This document shows, piece by piece, positions 57,601 through 64,000 of a DNA stretch of 64,000 nucleotides. The position numbers and the translations under genes are program-made. Each line of letters starts with the position of its first letter. Position 1 is the stretch's first letter. The notes below the pieces were generated by a model. The model had not been told where the DNA came from and ran no database searches. It saw only the letters and a program-made list of their open reading frames with translations. Source of the DNA: Syngnathus acus (taxonomy: Eukaryota; Chordata; Actinopteri; Syngnathiformes; Syngnathidae); assembly GCF_901709675.1 (NCBI RefSeq), contig NC_051095.1, positions 1,733,001 to 1,797,000 on the forward strand, written 5' to 3'.

Positions 57601-58768
57601 GTTTGTTCAGTTTAACTTGTAGTCTGCCTTTTGACTTGTTTAACTGACATAGCATGTAGCGTTAGCCAGGTTTAGGTTAGCCAATGTCCTAGCATCTTGT
57701 AGTAGTTTACCTCAGTCGGCAGTTAGTGCTTAAGAACTTGTGAGCTAGCTTAGACCGACTGAGTAGAACTAACATCATGTCAACTTGTAGTGCTGTACTA
57801 CTAATGCTTTGTTTTCATGGCATGTTCAAGTTGTGTGTCGACTTCTGACCCCTTGCCCCCTCCGCTCTCTCTTTCTTGTCCTAGGAGGTGACATAGTCTT
57901 GCCCATTATAACGGTGGACTCAATAGACCCCCCCTCCATGGCCACCCGCTACCCAGTAATCCCCGCACCCCCCACCACTTATCGCCCCTTCCTCACCTTA
58001 CTCGAAACCACCAAAGAGTCCCTCCCCTTGCCCAACATGCGCCCCCCCTGCCCAATGGACCAGGAGGACTGCGAGGAAAACGTGGAGGCGTCCGCGTACG
58101 GCTCGGGCGAGATGACCGAGTCGGACGACGAGGACTATTACAAAAACTCCCCCCTGGTCACCGACAGGACCGTCCTCCCCCCTCCCCCTGGAGCCGAGGG
58201 CCAAAACCCCCGAGATCGCCATTTCTCGCGCCTCCCTTACGACCACCGCCCGCCCGCGTCCTCCGCCCCCACGGCCGACCCCGATCAGCTCAGCCCCCGC
58301 GGCAAGGGGGCGGCCGGCGGAGGCGGCGGCAGCAACAACATCCCGGCCGGGAAAATGAACACTCGGGATCAGGTGCTGCTGCCGCCGGCCCAGCCCTCGT
58401 CGGACCCCGGCCACCGCAGGGCGTCGGGAATAACCTACCCTCCCGATTTCCCGCACGTTCCCACTCTAGACCCGACGTCCCCCGAGAGAGGTCTCCCGGG
58501 CGCCGTGGAGGTGCAGCAGTCCAGCAGCACCACGGGCATGGTGGTGGGCATCGTAGCGGCCGCCGCCCTCTGCATCCTCATCCTTCTCTACGCCATGTAC
58601 AAGTACCGCAACCGAGACGAGGGATCGTACCAGGTGGACCAGAGTCGCAACTACATAAGCAACTCGGCCACGCAGCCCAACGGCACCCTGGTGAAGGAGA
58701 AGCCGCCGAGCGCCACCAAGACGGCGCCCAAGAACAAGAAGAACAAAGACAAAGAGTACTACGTTTGA
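25920..58768 (+). CDS. nrxn2: nrxn2: neurexin-2, 3' portion shared by alpha and beta forms
   Basis: Presynaptic single-pass adhesion receptor that binds neuroligins and other postsynaptic partners. Six exons splice to 576 residues with SS4 (546 without): 25920-26104, 43181-43352, 48645-48734 (SS4), 53294-53616, 54280-54358, 57885-58768. Residue 1 is the first whole codon. Order: LNS6 domain (1-118 and 149-about 210, split by SS4), Thr/Ser-rich stalk with [16 protein letters not shown], acidic [14 protein letters not shown], a long Pro-rich NRXN2-type region, transmembrane segment 500-521 ([20 protein letters not shown]), and a cytoplasmic tail ending NKDKEYYV, the PDZ ligand for CASK and Mint. 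The long Pro-rich insert and the SS4 sequence (GNFDNE) favour NRXN2 over NRXN1 or NRXN3. All alpha exons and the beta first exon are absent; they may be lost at the gap. Exon phases agree throughout. Confidence 0.94.
27712..27726 (+). promoter_or_regulatory. Weak CTCF-like site
   Basis: GCCACCAGGGGCGCT resembles the CTCF core but has one G too few in the central run, so it may not bind. Confidence 0.2.
27791..27857 (-). repeat. Dispersed repeat family B, copy 1
   Basis: The minus strand reads CATTGACGGACTACAGACGT and then CAAAGTCCATTTGAACT, matching copies at 29497-29545 and 43083-43136. Confidence 0.5.
29497..29545 (+). repeat. Dispersed repeat family B, copy 2
   Basis: TCATTCACTCCCATTGACGA followed by TTATAGACGTCAAAGAT. 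Shares the core ATTGACGRYTATAGACGTC with the other copies. Confidence 0.5.
31250..31325 (+). repeat. Dispersed repeat family A, copy 3 (no CTCF box)
   Basis: Aligns with the first two thirds of the copy at 14399-14511: ATTCTTTCTCC, AAGAAC, GAGCCAAGAAGAGTT and ACGTCT appear in the same order and at similar spacing. The end that carries the CTCF-like box is missing. Confidence 0.4.
34131..34164 (-). repeat. LINE 3'-tail fragment
   Basis: The minus strand reads CCCCTGGGGATCGATAAAGT, a 3' end common in fish non-LTR retrotransposons. No coding part is attached. Confidence 0.45.
37691..37804. repeat. AT-rich TA/TATG microsatellite
   Basis: About 114 bp of TA repeats interspersed with GTA and TGTA units. 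The YIYIYI open frames on both strands come from this tract. Confidence 0.95.
38821..38940 (+). repeat. Dispersed repeat family A, copy 4, with a CTCF-like motif
   Basis: The best copy: CATTCTTTATCCTCTGCGAG, GAGCCGAGAC, GAGTTGAGACGTCTATACAG, and a CTCF-like box at the far end (TGGCGCCCCCTGGTGGCC). It is longer than copy 1 because of an insertion before the box. Confidence 0.55.
38924..38940 (-). promoter_or_regulatory. CTCF-like site
   Basis: The minus strand reads GGCCACCAGGGGGCGCCA, an essentially perfect CTCF core. It is in a nrxn2 intron, at the end of a repeat copy. Confidence 0.55.
40098..40799 (+). mobile_element. Truncated, internally deleted LINE-type retrotransposon
   Basis: Different frames give pieces of the N-terminal endonuclease region of fish non-LTR elements. 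[13 protein letters not shown] resembles the PSILLANVRSLDNK start, and [20 protein letters not shown] then [10 protein letters not shown] resembles the later SRGGG.CVYI...WC block. The sequence between them is missing, reverse transcriptase is absent, and the copy then jumps to a 3' end GGAATTGACAATAAAGCTGA. The boundaries are approximate and the copy is dead. Confidence 0.55.
41602..42101 (+). mobile_element. TA-flanked MITE, copy 1
   Basis: About 496 bp between TA dinucleotides. The ends are inverted: CCGTTTTTTTCCATTTATAA on the left and ATACATGGGAAAAAACGG on the right. Near the ends a motif ATGTATAATRCGC recurs four times direct and once inverted. The interior has no transposase. The TA target and the inverted ends suggest mobilisation by a Tc1/mariner or pogo-type transposase (inference). 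Copies: 60210-60708 (reverse) and 62602-63100. Confidence 0.8.
43083..43136 (+). repeat. Dispersed repeat family B, copy 3
   Basis: GTTGACGGCTATAGACGTCA then AAGATCCATTTTAACTGGGC. It ends about 45 nt upstream of the next neurexin exon, within reach of its branch-point region. Confidence 0.5.
43181..43352 (+). CDS. nrxn2: nrxn2 exon: second part of LNS6, up to SS4
   Basis: Residues 62-118 plus one base: [40 protein letters not shown], then [11 protein letters not shown]. Holds the calcium-site region of the LNS6 fold. Acceptor TCCACAG, donor TCAG|GTGAGC. The exon ends exactly where SS4 inserts. Confidence 0.96.
43353..48644 (+). other. nrxn2 intron upstream of SS4
   Basis: A 5.3-kb intron. 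Contains poly-G/poly-C and poly-T runs (near 44920, 45230 and 45360) and a palindromic MITE (47048-47224). No coding exon seen. Confidence 0.6.
47048..47224. mobile_element. Palindromic MITE
   Basis: A 177-bp near-palindrome. The left end GGGGGCGGCCATTTTGACAC matches the inverted right end GTGCCAAAATGGCCGCCCCC. Inner arms CAACCAATCACAGCTC and GAGCCGTGATTGGTTG are also inverted. No coding capacity. The DNA could fold into a long hairpin. Confidence 0.75.
48645..48734 (+). CDS. nrxn2: nrxn2 SS4 alternative cassette exon
   Basis: A 90-nt phase-neutral exon encoding the 30-residue SS4 insert: [20 protein letters not shown] then [10 protein letters not shown], the sequence known from mammalian NRXN2. 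Including or skipping it switches partner choice (for example neuroligin and LRRTM affinity, and cerebellin binding). Acceptor TTTCTTAAAG, donor AAAG|GTAATA, both weak, as fits regulated use. The exon is flanked upstream by ATTATTATTATTATT and downstream by TAATAAAA and TTTAAC, candidate sites for KHDRBS (Sam68/SLM) STAR proteins, which repress this exon in mammals. It is AT-rich compared with the other exons of this gene. Confidence 0.95.
48735..53293 (+). other. nrxn2 intron downstream of SS4
   Basis: A 4.6-kb intron. Has a TA tract (51559-51598), a T run (51598-51615) and an A run (52038-52060). No coding exon seen. Confidence 0.6.
51559..51598. repeat. TA microsatellite
   Basis: TA repeats with one GTGTATAC interruption, followed by a T run. 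Confidence 0.9.
53294..53616 (+). CDS. nrxn2: nrxn2 exon: end of LNS6 and start of stalk
   Basis: With SS4 included, residues 150-256. Starts [17 protein letters not shown], contains [20 protein letters not shown] and VRLVG-like [11 protein letters not shown], then the Thr-rich stalk [16 protein letters not shown] and ends [10 protein letters not shown]. The stalk is a likely O-glycosylation region. Acceptor CTCTCAG, donor CAG|GTGGGT, phase 0. Confidence 0.96.
54280..54358 (+). CDS. nrxn2: nrxn2 exon: acidic stalk segment
   Basis: 26 residues plus one base: [20 protein letters not shown] then ECEPGN. The cysteine-bounded acidic motif AECPSDDED is conserved in neurexins. Acceptor GTGCAG, donor AACG|GTGAGT. 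Mammalian neurexins have Ser/Thr before the GG here; this gene reads GNGG. Confidence 0.95.
54540..54875 (-). other. Unexplained 111-residue open frame
   Basis: An open frame from [14 protein letters not shown] to IFKSWRGY, in a nrxn2 intron and antisense to it. It has balanced composition, no simple repeat, many charged residues ([20 protein letters not shown]) and ends in a stop. I do not recognise it. No clear promoter, splice or poly(A) context is seen. It may be a decayed transposon or retrocopy fragment, or chance. Confidence 0.2.
56629..56642. promoter_or_regulatory. RFX X-box-like motif
   Basis: GTTGCCATGGGAAC is close to the palindromic RFX consensus GTTRCCATGGYAAC. Intronic; motif match only. 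Confidence 0.25.
57885..58768 (+). CDS. nrxn2: nrxn2 terminal coding exon
   Basis: Residues 284-576 and the TGA stop. Starts [20 protein letters not shown] (NRXN2-type), then a Pro-rich and Gly-rich extracellular region with [19 protein letters not shown] and the conserved PLVTDRT, then [16 protein letters not shown] leading into the transmembrane helix (500-521). The 55-residue tail runs from [20 protein letters not shown] to KDKEYYV. Acceptor TTGTCCTAG. GC-rich, with poly-Gly (GGGGG). A possible internal acceptor (GTGCAGCAG before TCCAGC) could shorten the stalk. Confidence 0.96.
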
Positions 58769-59290
58769 GGGAGCGCCGCCATGACGCACGGCGGCAGCTC
58801 GCGTTTGGGAGAGAGAGAACGAGAGAGGCGGGAAACGTGACATTTGTGCCAGCCATCCCCGCCCTCCTCGAGGGAGACGGCAAAGCTAACTTTCAGCATT
58901 GCCGGGAAGTCACTTCTCGCTACTTCCTGTGCCAACAACCGATTGGGTTCACTTCTTTCTTCAGTCCTGTACAGAAGCACCACCAGTATCCACGAAAGCA
59001 GTATCCAGTGCCACGTCCTCGCCATCTCTCTCCTCTCTCTCGCTCGCACTCGTGCCATGTCTACGGTGCTCGGCGGCTGGCGCCACGCGAACTGTGCCGT
59101 GTTTCAAGCATGTAGTATTCATCGAGGACAAAGACATCAACTTTTTTCTTTACGTGGAGTTCTGAGAAGAAGAAAAAAAAAAAAACACCACTAAAACATT
59201 AGTAGCAATTTTACGTGCGATATCAACGCAGAAGACTCCAGACTAACGGTTGGCCAAATTCACCTTTGGATGGTCTGTGTCGTGTTTTTG

Positions 59291-59307
59291 GTGCCCCCTG
59301 GTGGGCC
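59291..59307 (-). promoter_or_regulatory. CTCF-like site in nrxn2 3' UTR
   Basis: The minus strand reads GGCCCACCAGGGGGCAC, a good core match. It is not part of a visible family A repeat. Confidence 0.4.
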
Positions 59308-60131
59308 AACGGAGAAACTGTCTCTATGCCAACCGTCAAAGCAGGAAAAAAGCTCGCCAACCGGTCGACCTCTGCTCTGTATGATGCTAACGACGGGGAC
59401 TTGGCCGAGACAGTGTAGCTATGACTCTGTTGACGTCCGAAGCATCAGGAACCGTGCGGCCGTCACTCTTCTCGCTTTGCAAAAAGGACAGAATGGGAAT
59501 TCTGCAGCGGACTGGACTGAAGAGCAGCCTTTGTGGTTCTTTGTCGACTCCCTGGAAGACGAGAGTTCCCAAGTACTCTAGTGTTCCAATTTTCTCAGCT
59601 CTATTAAAAGAAGACAAATGTACCATGATAAGAAAAAAAAAAAGCCGAAAAAAGTTTGTGAAATGTCTCAATATTTGCCATCACAAAGAGAACCGTGTTC
59701 CCTCCTAACCATCATTCCTGTTTGCTAAACGAAAAAAAAAAATCCTGGGCAATGAGGAAAAGCTCTTTTGTTATCGGTTTGCCTTTGGTCAAATTGGGGT
59801 ATGTGCTTGTTCATCAAATTTATGTTTTGTCCTTTTTTTTTTTTTTTCTGTATGGCAGATCGTATGTCACTTTTACCCACCTGACTGTTTTTTATTGATT
59901 GCTTTTTCTATCTCTTTGCGTCTGTGTACTGACAGACTTGCTGCCACATTTTCTTTTCTGTTACTCCCCCCCTCCTCCATCTCCCTGTTCTTTCTAAATG
60001 TTATTGTAAAGTGTTACAGTGAGATGACTCCAAATATGTGTACATTAACAGAGGGAATACACTTGGTTATATACTTCTTACTCCCTGTGTGCTGTGGTCT
60101 GTTTTTCTATTCACCGCAATACTTATAAATG

Positions 60132-60137
60132 AATAAA
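60132..60137 (+). terminator. Poly(A) signal of nrxn2
   Basis: AATAAA about 1.36 kb after the stop codon, in AT-rich sequence and just before a MITE. Confidence 0.6.
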
Positions 60138-60209
60138 TAGCTATAAATGTCGAGTGCCTTTCAAAGGTATTGGGACGGCAGATAAATGTCTTTGTATTTG
60201 AATTTGTTG

Positions 60210-60708
60210 TACCGTTTTTTGCCATGTATAATGCGCAAAATTTAACTAATATATTGTCCTAAAATCTGGGGTGCGCATTATACATGGGTACAATTCTTTT
60301 TTTTTTTTTTTTTTAATCCGGATATCATACGGAGGCCGCCGTTACAGATGCGCTTTCTTCTCTGCTGTTCACTTCAAACACGCTCCATACGAACACAATG
60401 CTCTCGTATCAGACGCTTGCTCGATCACCTGCTCGTTTGCTGTCACAATGTACCCTACACAAATCGGAAACATTTCTTCGCTATCGAGTTTGCTAGCGCA
60501 TGCGCAGTGATACTGACCGGCAGAATAACATCCGGTTGTTCCCAAAGATGATCTTTTTTCTGAAATAATTTTACGTTTACGGACTTAAGTAGGAGTCAAA
60601 ATTTGGGTGCGTATTATACATGGGTACAGGCTTTTTTCCAGCATCAACATGCTATTTTTAGGGTGCGTATTATACATGGGGGCGCATTATACGTGGAAAA
60701 AAACGGTA
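60210..60708 (-). mobile_element. TA-flanked MITE, copy 2 (reverse)
   Basis: The same element as 41602-42101 in the opposite orientation, flanked by TA. The core is nearly identical, including GGCCGCCGTTACAGATGCGC. It lies about 70 bp after the nrxn2 poly(A) signal. Confidence 0.8.
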
Positions 60709-62098
60709 GATTTTTGGAGGGGCTTGTAGGTTGTAAATGCTCTGGACAAGTTCAAAAAGTCTTTTGAGCAAACCTCCTAAGATCTATCTGATTTTTCAGT
60801 TAAAGTGATCTTTTGACACTTTCAAACAACATATTTTGCATCGGCAAAATCACTTATGAAGCATATGCAGAAGGAGAGGCTTGCAGATCAGGTGAGGAAA
60901 CAAAAAGGATGCAAGGCAGGAAGCTGAAGGAACAATATGTGCTTGCCAGCGACATGTGTAAGAATGGGTGTGGGTAGTTTTCAAAGCAGGAGAAAAAAAT
61001 GAGGGTTCGCATCTTGATCATCCTTCCCAAACAATTTGGGCCTAGTTACCATGGCCACCACCATCCTGGTTCTCATGAGAGCGTTTCGGATGTATGCAAA
61101 GACAAATGTAATTATTACGGTAAGTAACTCACTACGCCGTCCAGGCATGGTTTTCCAAAGCTGATGGGATGTGGTTTATGGTTAGGGTCGCAACATTGCC
61201 GAGCAGGAGATTAGTGATGACCCAATGCTCCACGTCGACACATGCAATATGGTGGCGCGATTGACGTATTATTCAAGCTAAAGCAGCATCTATGGCTGTT
61301 TATGTCTAGTTTATAAAACGCCGTTACGTCTTGAGAATCATTCTTTACGAGTACAATGAGACTGTATGAAAACTTTAGGTGTAGGGTCCTGTTCGCTCAC
61401 TTTTGAGTAAATATACGTGTGAATTAAGTCCATACAAAAGATACGTTGATTCGTCCTTTATTGCATCCAAGTAGCAAATTGAACACGTGAAAATGACTCC
61501 GTACAAAAATATAATAACTGCACGCTGCTTGCACACTAGAAAATCTGTGTGCCCACAAAATCCATTTTAACAAGCCACAGCTAAAATGTAAAGGTTTGGT
61601 CTTAAGGATAAGACTGCCCTCTCCTGGTACAGAACAGAATTTATATGGCCACTGAATATTACAGAAAGAAAGAAAATCCATACACCAGGGTTAGGGTTTC
61701 AAAGTAGGACTTCAAACTAGTTTTGGGGAACAACAACAAAAAAATTAAAAAATGGCTTTAAAAAAAAAGGTATAGTATGGACTGTTGGCAGTGACCCGAA
61801 CAAAAAAATAAATAAGATGATAGATTTTTTAGAAAATTAAAAACAGTATAAAAACAAAAACGATTAAAAAGAACAACAGAAACGATTAAAAAGAACAACA
61901 GAAACAAAAACACGACCCCACACTCATGCTCACACAAACACACACACACACAAACAAAAACAAAAAAACAAACAGAAATAAAGGTTGAATGAAAACCCTT
62001 ATTTTGATTATGACTGTATGTTAAGTATGTTTTTGTAATGTGATTTGGGTTAGGGTACCATAAATTAGAAACACTCCAGTTGAGGTAGGGTTTATAGG
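60709..62098. other. Intergenic, no gene seen
   Basis: AT-rich sequence with A-rich stretches around 61740-61980 and scattered GGTTAGGG-like hexamers (near 61187, 61690 and 62047). No convincing coding exon on either strand. Confidence 0.5.
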
Positions 62099-62106
62099 GG
62101 TTAGGG

Positions 62107-62320
62107 CAGGGGTGGGCAATTCCGGTCCTCGAGGGCCGGTGTCCTGCATGTTTTCTATGTCACCCTTTTGCAACACACCTGATTCAAATGGTCAGATAAT
62201 TAGCAAGGTCTGCAGAAGCTGGATAACAATCCTGATCATTTGAATCAGGTGTGTTGCAGCAGGGAGACCTATAAAACATGCAGGACACCGGCCCTTGAGG
62301 ACCAGAATTGCCCACCCCTG
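62107..62320. mobile_element. hAT-type MITE with 8-bp target duplication
   Basis: 214 bp with ends CAGGGGTGGGCAATTCCGGT and the inverted match at the right (AATTGCCCACCCCTG). Internal arms CACACCTGATTCAAATG and CATTTGAATCAGGTGTG are also inverted. The CAGGGG terminus and the 8-bp duplication GGTTAGGG (62099-62106 and 62321-62328) are typical of the hAT superfamily. No transposase. The target sequence itself is telomere-like. Confidence 0.85.
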
Positions 62321-62438
62321 GGTTAGGGGTTAGGGCTAGGGCTAGGGCTAGGGCTAGGGCTAGGGCTAGGGCTAGGGCTAGGGCTAGGTTTAGGTTTAGG
62401 TTTAGGTTTAGGTTTAGGTTTAGGTTTAGGTTTAGGGC
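62321..62438. repeat. Telomere-like interstitial repeat array
   Basis: After two GGTTAGGG units comes a block of about nine GGGCTA hexamers, then a block of about eight GGTTTA hexamers. Both are one-base variants of the vertebrate telomere hexamer. The switch is sharp, near 62388. The + frame reads RARARA then RFRFRF, a by-product. Confidence 0.9.
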
Positions 62439-62601
62439 TTGGGTTCAGACTGGGGTTTGGGCTAGCACTCTGGACATATCACGTTATGCATATTTCATTG
62501 TGTAATGGTTAGCAGTTTGGCTTTCTTGTACACCTTACAACCCCGTTAAGCTGAAGCATGCTCCCCCGCCCCCTTGCGCTACTTCTCAATCCATTTGAAA
62601 A

Positions 62602-63100
62602 TACCGTTTTTTTCCATGTATAATGCGCCCCCATGTATAATACGCACCCTAAAAATGGCATGTTGATGCTGGAAAAAAGCCTGTACCCATGTATAATACG
62701 CACCCAAATTTTGACTCCTACTTAAGTCCGTAAACGTAAAATTATTTCAGAAAAAAGATCATCTTTGGGAACAACCGGATGTTATTCTGCCGGTTAGTAT
62801 CACTGCGCATGCGCTAGCAAACTCAATAGCGAAGAAATGTTTCGGATTTGTGTAGGGTACATTGTGACAGCAAACGAGCAGGTGATCGAGCAAGCGTCTG
62901 ATACGAGAGCATTGTGTTCGTATGGAGCGTGTTTGAAGTGAACAGCAGAGAAGAAAGCGCATCTGTAATGGCGGCCTCCGTATGATATCCGGATAAAAAA
63001 ATAAAAATAAAATTTTTTTTACCCATGTATAATGCGCACCCCAGATTTTAGGACAATAAATTAGTTAAATTTTGCGCATTATACATGGAAATAAACGGTA
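62602..63100 (+). mobile_element. TA-flanked MITE, copy 3
   Basis: Same orientation as copy 1 and flanked by TA. The left end CCGTTTTTTTCCATGTATAA is the intact form of the inverted repeat. The right end is slightly altered (TACATGGAAATAAACGG). Highly similar to copy 1 through the core. Confidence 0.8.
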
Positions 63101-63540
63101 AACAAAAAACAAAAAAAACAAGTGTATTCCTTTGAGAATCATAGTACAGATTTGTTGGCAAAAAGAAATTGGGAATTTAATTTTAAATCGGAGCAGAAAC
63201 TAATATTATGGTTGATGACATTGTGATTTACCACCCGCTTAAAAAACAATCAAAAATTATCAAATCAATTTTCATTATTTTCCAAAATGCCCGTAGCTAA
63301 AAAAGATGTCATTACAAAACTAAAATGATAGAAAAAAACCTCCCAACGATCGCCACTAGATGTCCCAGTTAGTTGCTGGGCTCCCAACCTTTTTTGGCTG
63401 GAGTCTTTGCTTCCAAAGAGAAGGCCCTCCAGACTGCTGCAGGCACAGCTAAAACACTTTTGCACCACTGAAGGAAAGAGGGACACTCAAGCAATGGAGA
63501 AAAAAAAAGCTGCGCGGGTTCTTCCTCTTAACGTGTCCAG
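63101..63540. other. Possible 3' UTR of a minus-strand gene, otherwise featureless
   Basis: If the terminal exon at 63541-63643 is real, this is its 3' UTR. A minus-strand ATTAAA sits near 63177-63182. Otherwise I see nothing. Confidence 0.25.
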
Positions 63541-63643
63541 TCACTCAAACATGACATCTTGATCTCCAGCCTCGTTGTCATCAACACCCACACCAATTTG
63601 CGACACCTGTTTGCCATTGACCTTCTGACCTTTTGTGGCAGGG
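63541..63643 (-). CDS. Candidate terminal coding exon of an unidentified minus-strand gene
   Basis: On the minus strand, an acceptor GCATTTCAG is followed by 103 nt reading PATKGQKVNGKQVSQIGVGV then DDNEAGDQDVMFE and a TGA stop. Composition and codon use look protein-like, and the acidic C-terminal tail is plausible. I do not recognise the family and cannot find the preceding exon before the window ends. It could also be chance. If real, the gene is convergent with nrxn2 and continues beyond 64000. Confidence 0.35.
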
Positions 63644-64000
63644 CTGAAATGCAGTGGTATTTTTCTTATTGTTGTTGTGAGTTCATTTTAAAGGCCAATA
63701 AAGGACTTTGCAATTAAGCAGCAGCTGAGCTGGGCACTCATTCCATTCTGGCACAAAAAGAAAAAAAGAAAAAAAATTCAAATCTATTCAGGAAACGTCT
63801 GTTCCCAAATTGATACTTGTTTTGTGCCTGGTGGCAATGTAGCTTTGGTATTTGCTTGTTGCCAACTGATGCCATCTTGCAGGTGCCACGTAAAAGTGAG
63901 TCATTTCGGTGTTCCCGTGAATGAGTGAGTGTATGTCATTGAAAATAACAATTGTGGACTCACAGAGAGTACAATTTCTAATGGAGGAAGGTTCAGGACG
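63644..64000. other. Window edge, no gene seen
   Basis: AT-rich with A runs. If the minus-strand exon is real, this would be its upstream intron. No second exon with a compatible phase was found. Confidence 0.4.

Larger units (their letters stand above)
54359..57884 (+). other. nrxn2 last intron
   Basis: A 3.5-kb intron. The minus-strand frame at 54540-54875 is described separately. An X-box-like GTTGCCATGGGAAC is at 56629-56642 and a short TA tract near 56470-56486. No neurexin exon found between its borders. Confidence 0.55.
58769..60137 (+). other. nrxn2: nrxn2 3' UTR
   Basis: About 1.4 kb from the stop codon to AATAAA at 60132-60137. Contains a CTCF-like core on the minus strand (59291-59307), an ATTAAA at 59603-59608 that could be an earlier signal, and A and T runs. 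The open frames inside it are chance. Confidence 0.6.

Noticed and set aside
57998-58843. Antisense frames of 101-152 residues over the last neurexin exon
   Set aside because: They are shadows of the GC-rich sense coding exon, whose protein is clearly neurexin.
62308-62505. Plus-strand frame reading Arg-Ala then Arg-Phe repeats
   Set aside because: It is a by-product of the telomere-like hexamers and has no start or splice context.
63340-63370. CGCCACTAGATGTCCC as a CTCF site
   Set aside because: Only the left half of the core fits; the GGC part is lost.

Overview
This window is vertebrate genomic DNA, most likely from a teleost fish. Coding sequence is split into short exons with GT/AG introns. 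Two neural or polarity genes can be reconstructed exon by exon, and the intergenic and intronic DNA carries fish-type MITEs, a decayed LINE copy and many microsatellites. There are no operons, CRISPR arrays or rRNA genes, and nearly all long open frames outside the named exons are chance frames.

Layout. (1) 1-1995: 5' flank with a degenerate inverted-repeat element and CT-rich repeats. (2) 1996-19424, + strand: a complete mark2-type microtubule-affinity regulating kinase in 19 core exons plus one alternative exon, 739 or 786 residues, with its 3' UTR to a poly(A) signal near 20951. (3) 21745-22085, + strand: the first two coding exons of a ZDHHC21-like palmitoyltransferase, the second with a one-base frameshift, cut off by a run of exactly 200 N (22095-22294). 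(4) 25920-58768, + strand: the 3' part of a neurexin-2 gene. It holds the last laminin-G (LNS6) domain, the alternative SS4 cassette exon, the stalk, the transmembrane segment and the PDZ-binding tail, spread over introns of up to 17 kb. Its 3' UTR runs to a poly(A) signal near 60132. (5) 60138-64000: a repeat-rich tail with two copies of a TA-flanked MITE, a hAT-type MITE inserted in telomere-like repeats, and a possible minus-strand terminal exon at 63541-63643.

How the genes relate. mark2 encodes a kinase that phosphorylates microtubule-associated proteins and controls polarity. Neurexin-2 is a presynaptic adhesion receptor. Human MARK2 and NRXN2 are both on 11q13, so finding them together fits conserved synteny. 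Nothing in the sequence shows them acting in one pathway. The 200-N gap is the main caution: the gene on its left lacks its 3' part and the gene on its right lacks its 5' part, so the join may be wrong or may omit a lot of sequence.

The most interesting points are the intact SS4 cassette exon with its UAA-rich flanks; a dispersed repeat family that carries CTCF-like motifs; a mark2 intron with no in-frame GT donor; an alternative mark2 exon with a GC donor; and a hAT element whose 8-bp target duplication is itself telomeric sequence. I found no convincing new biological system.
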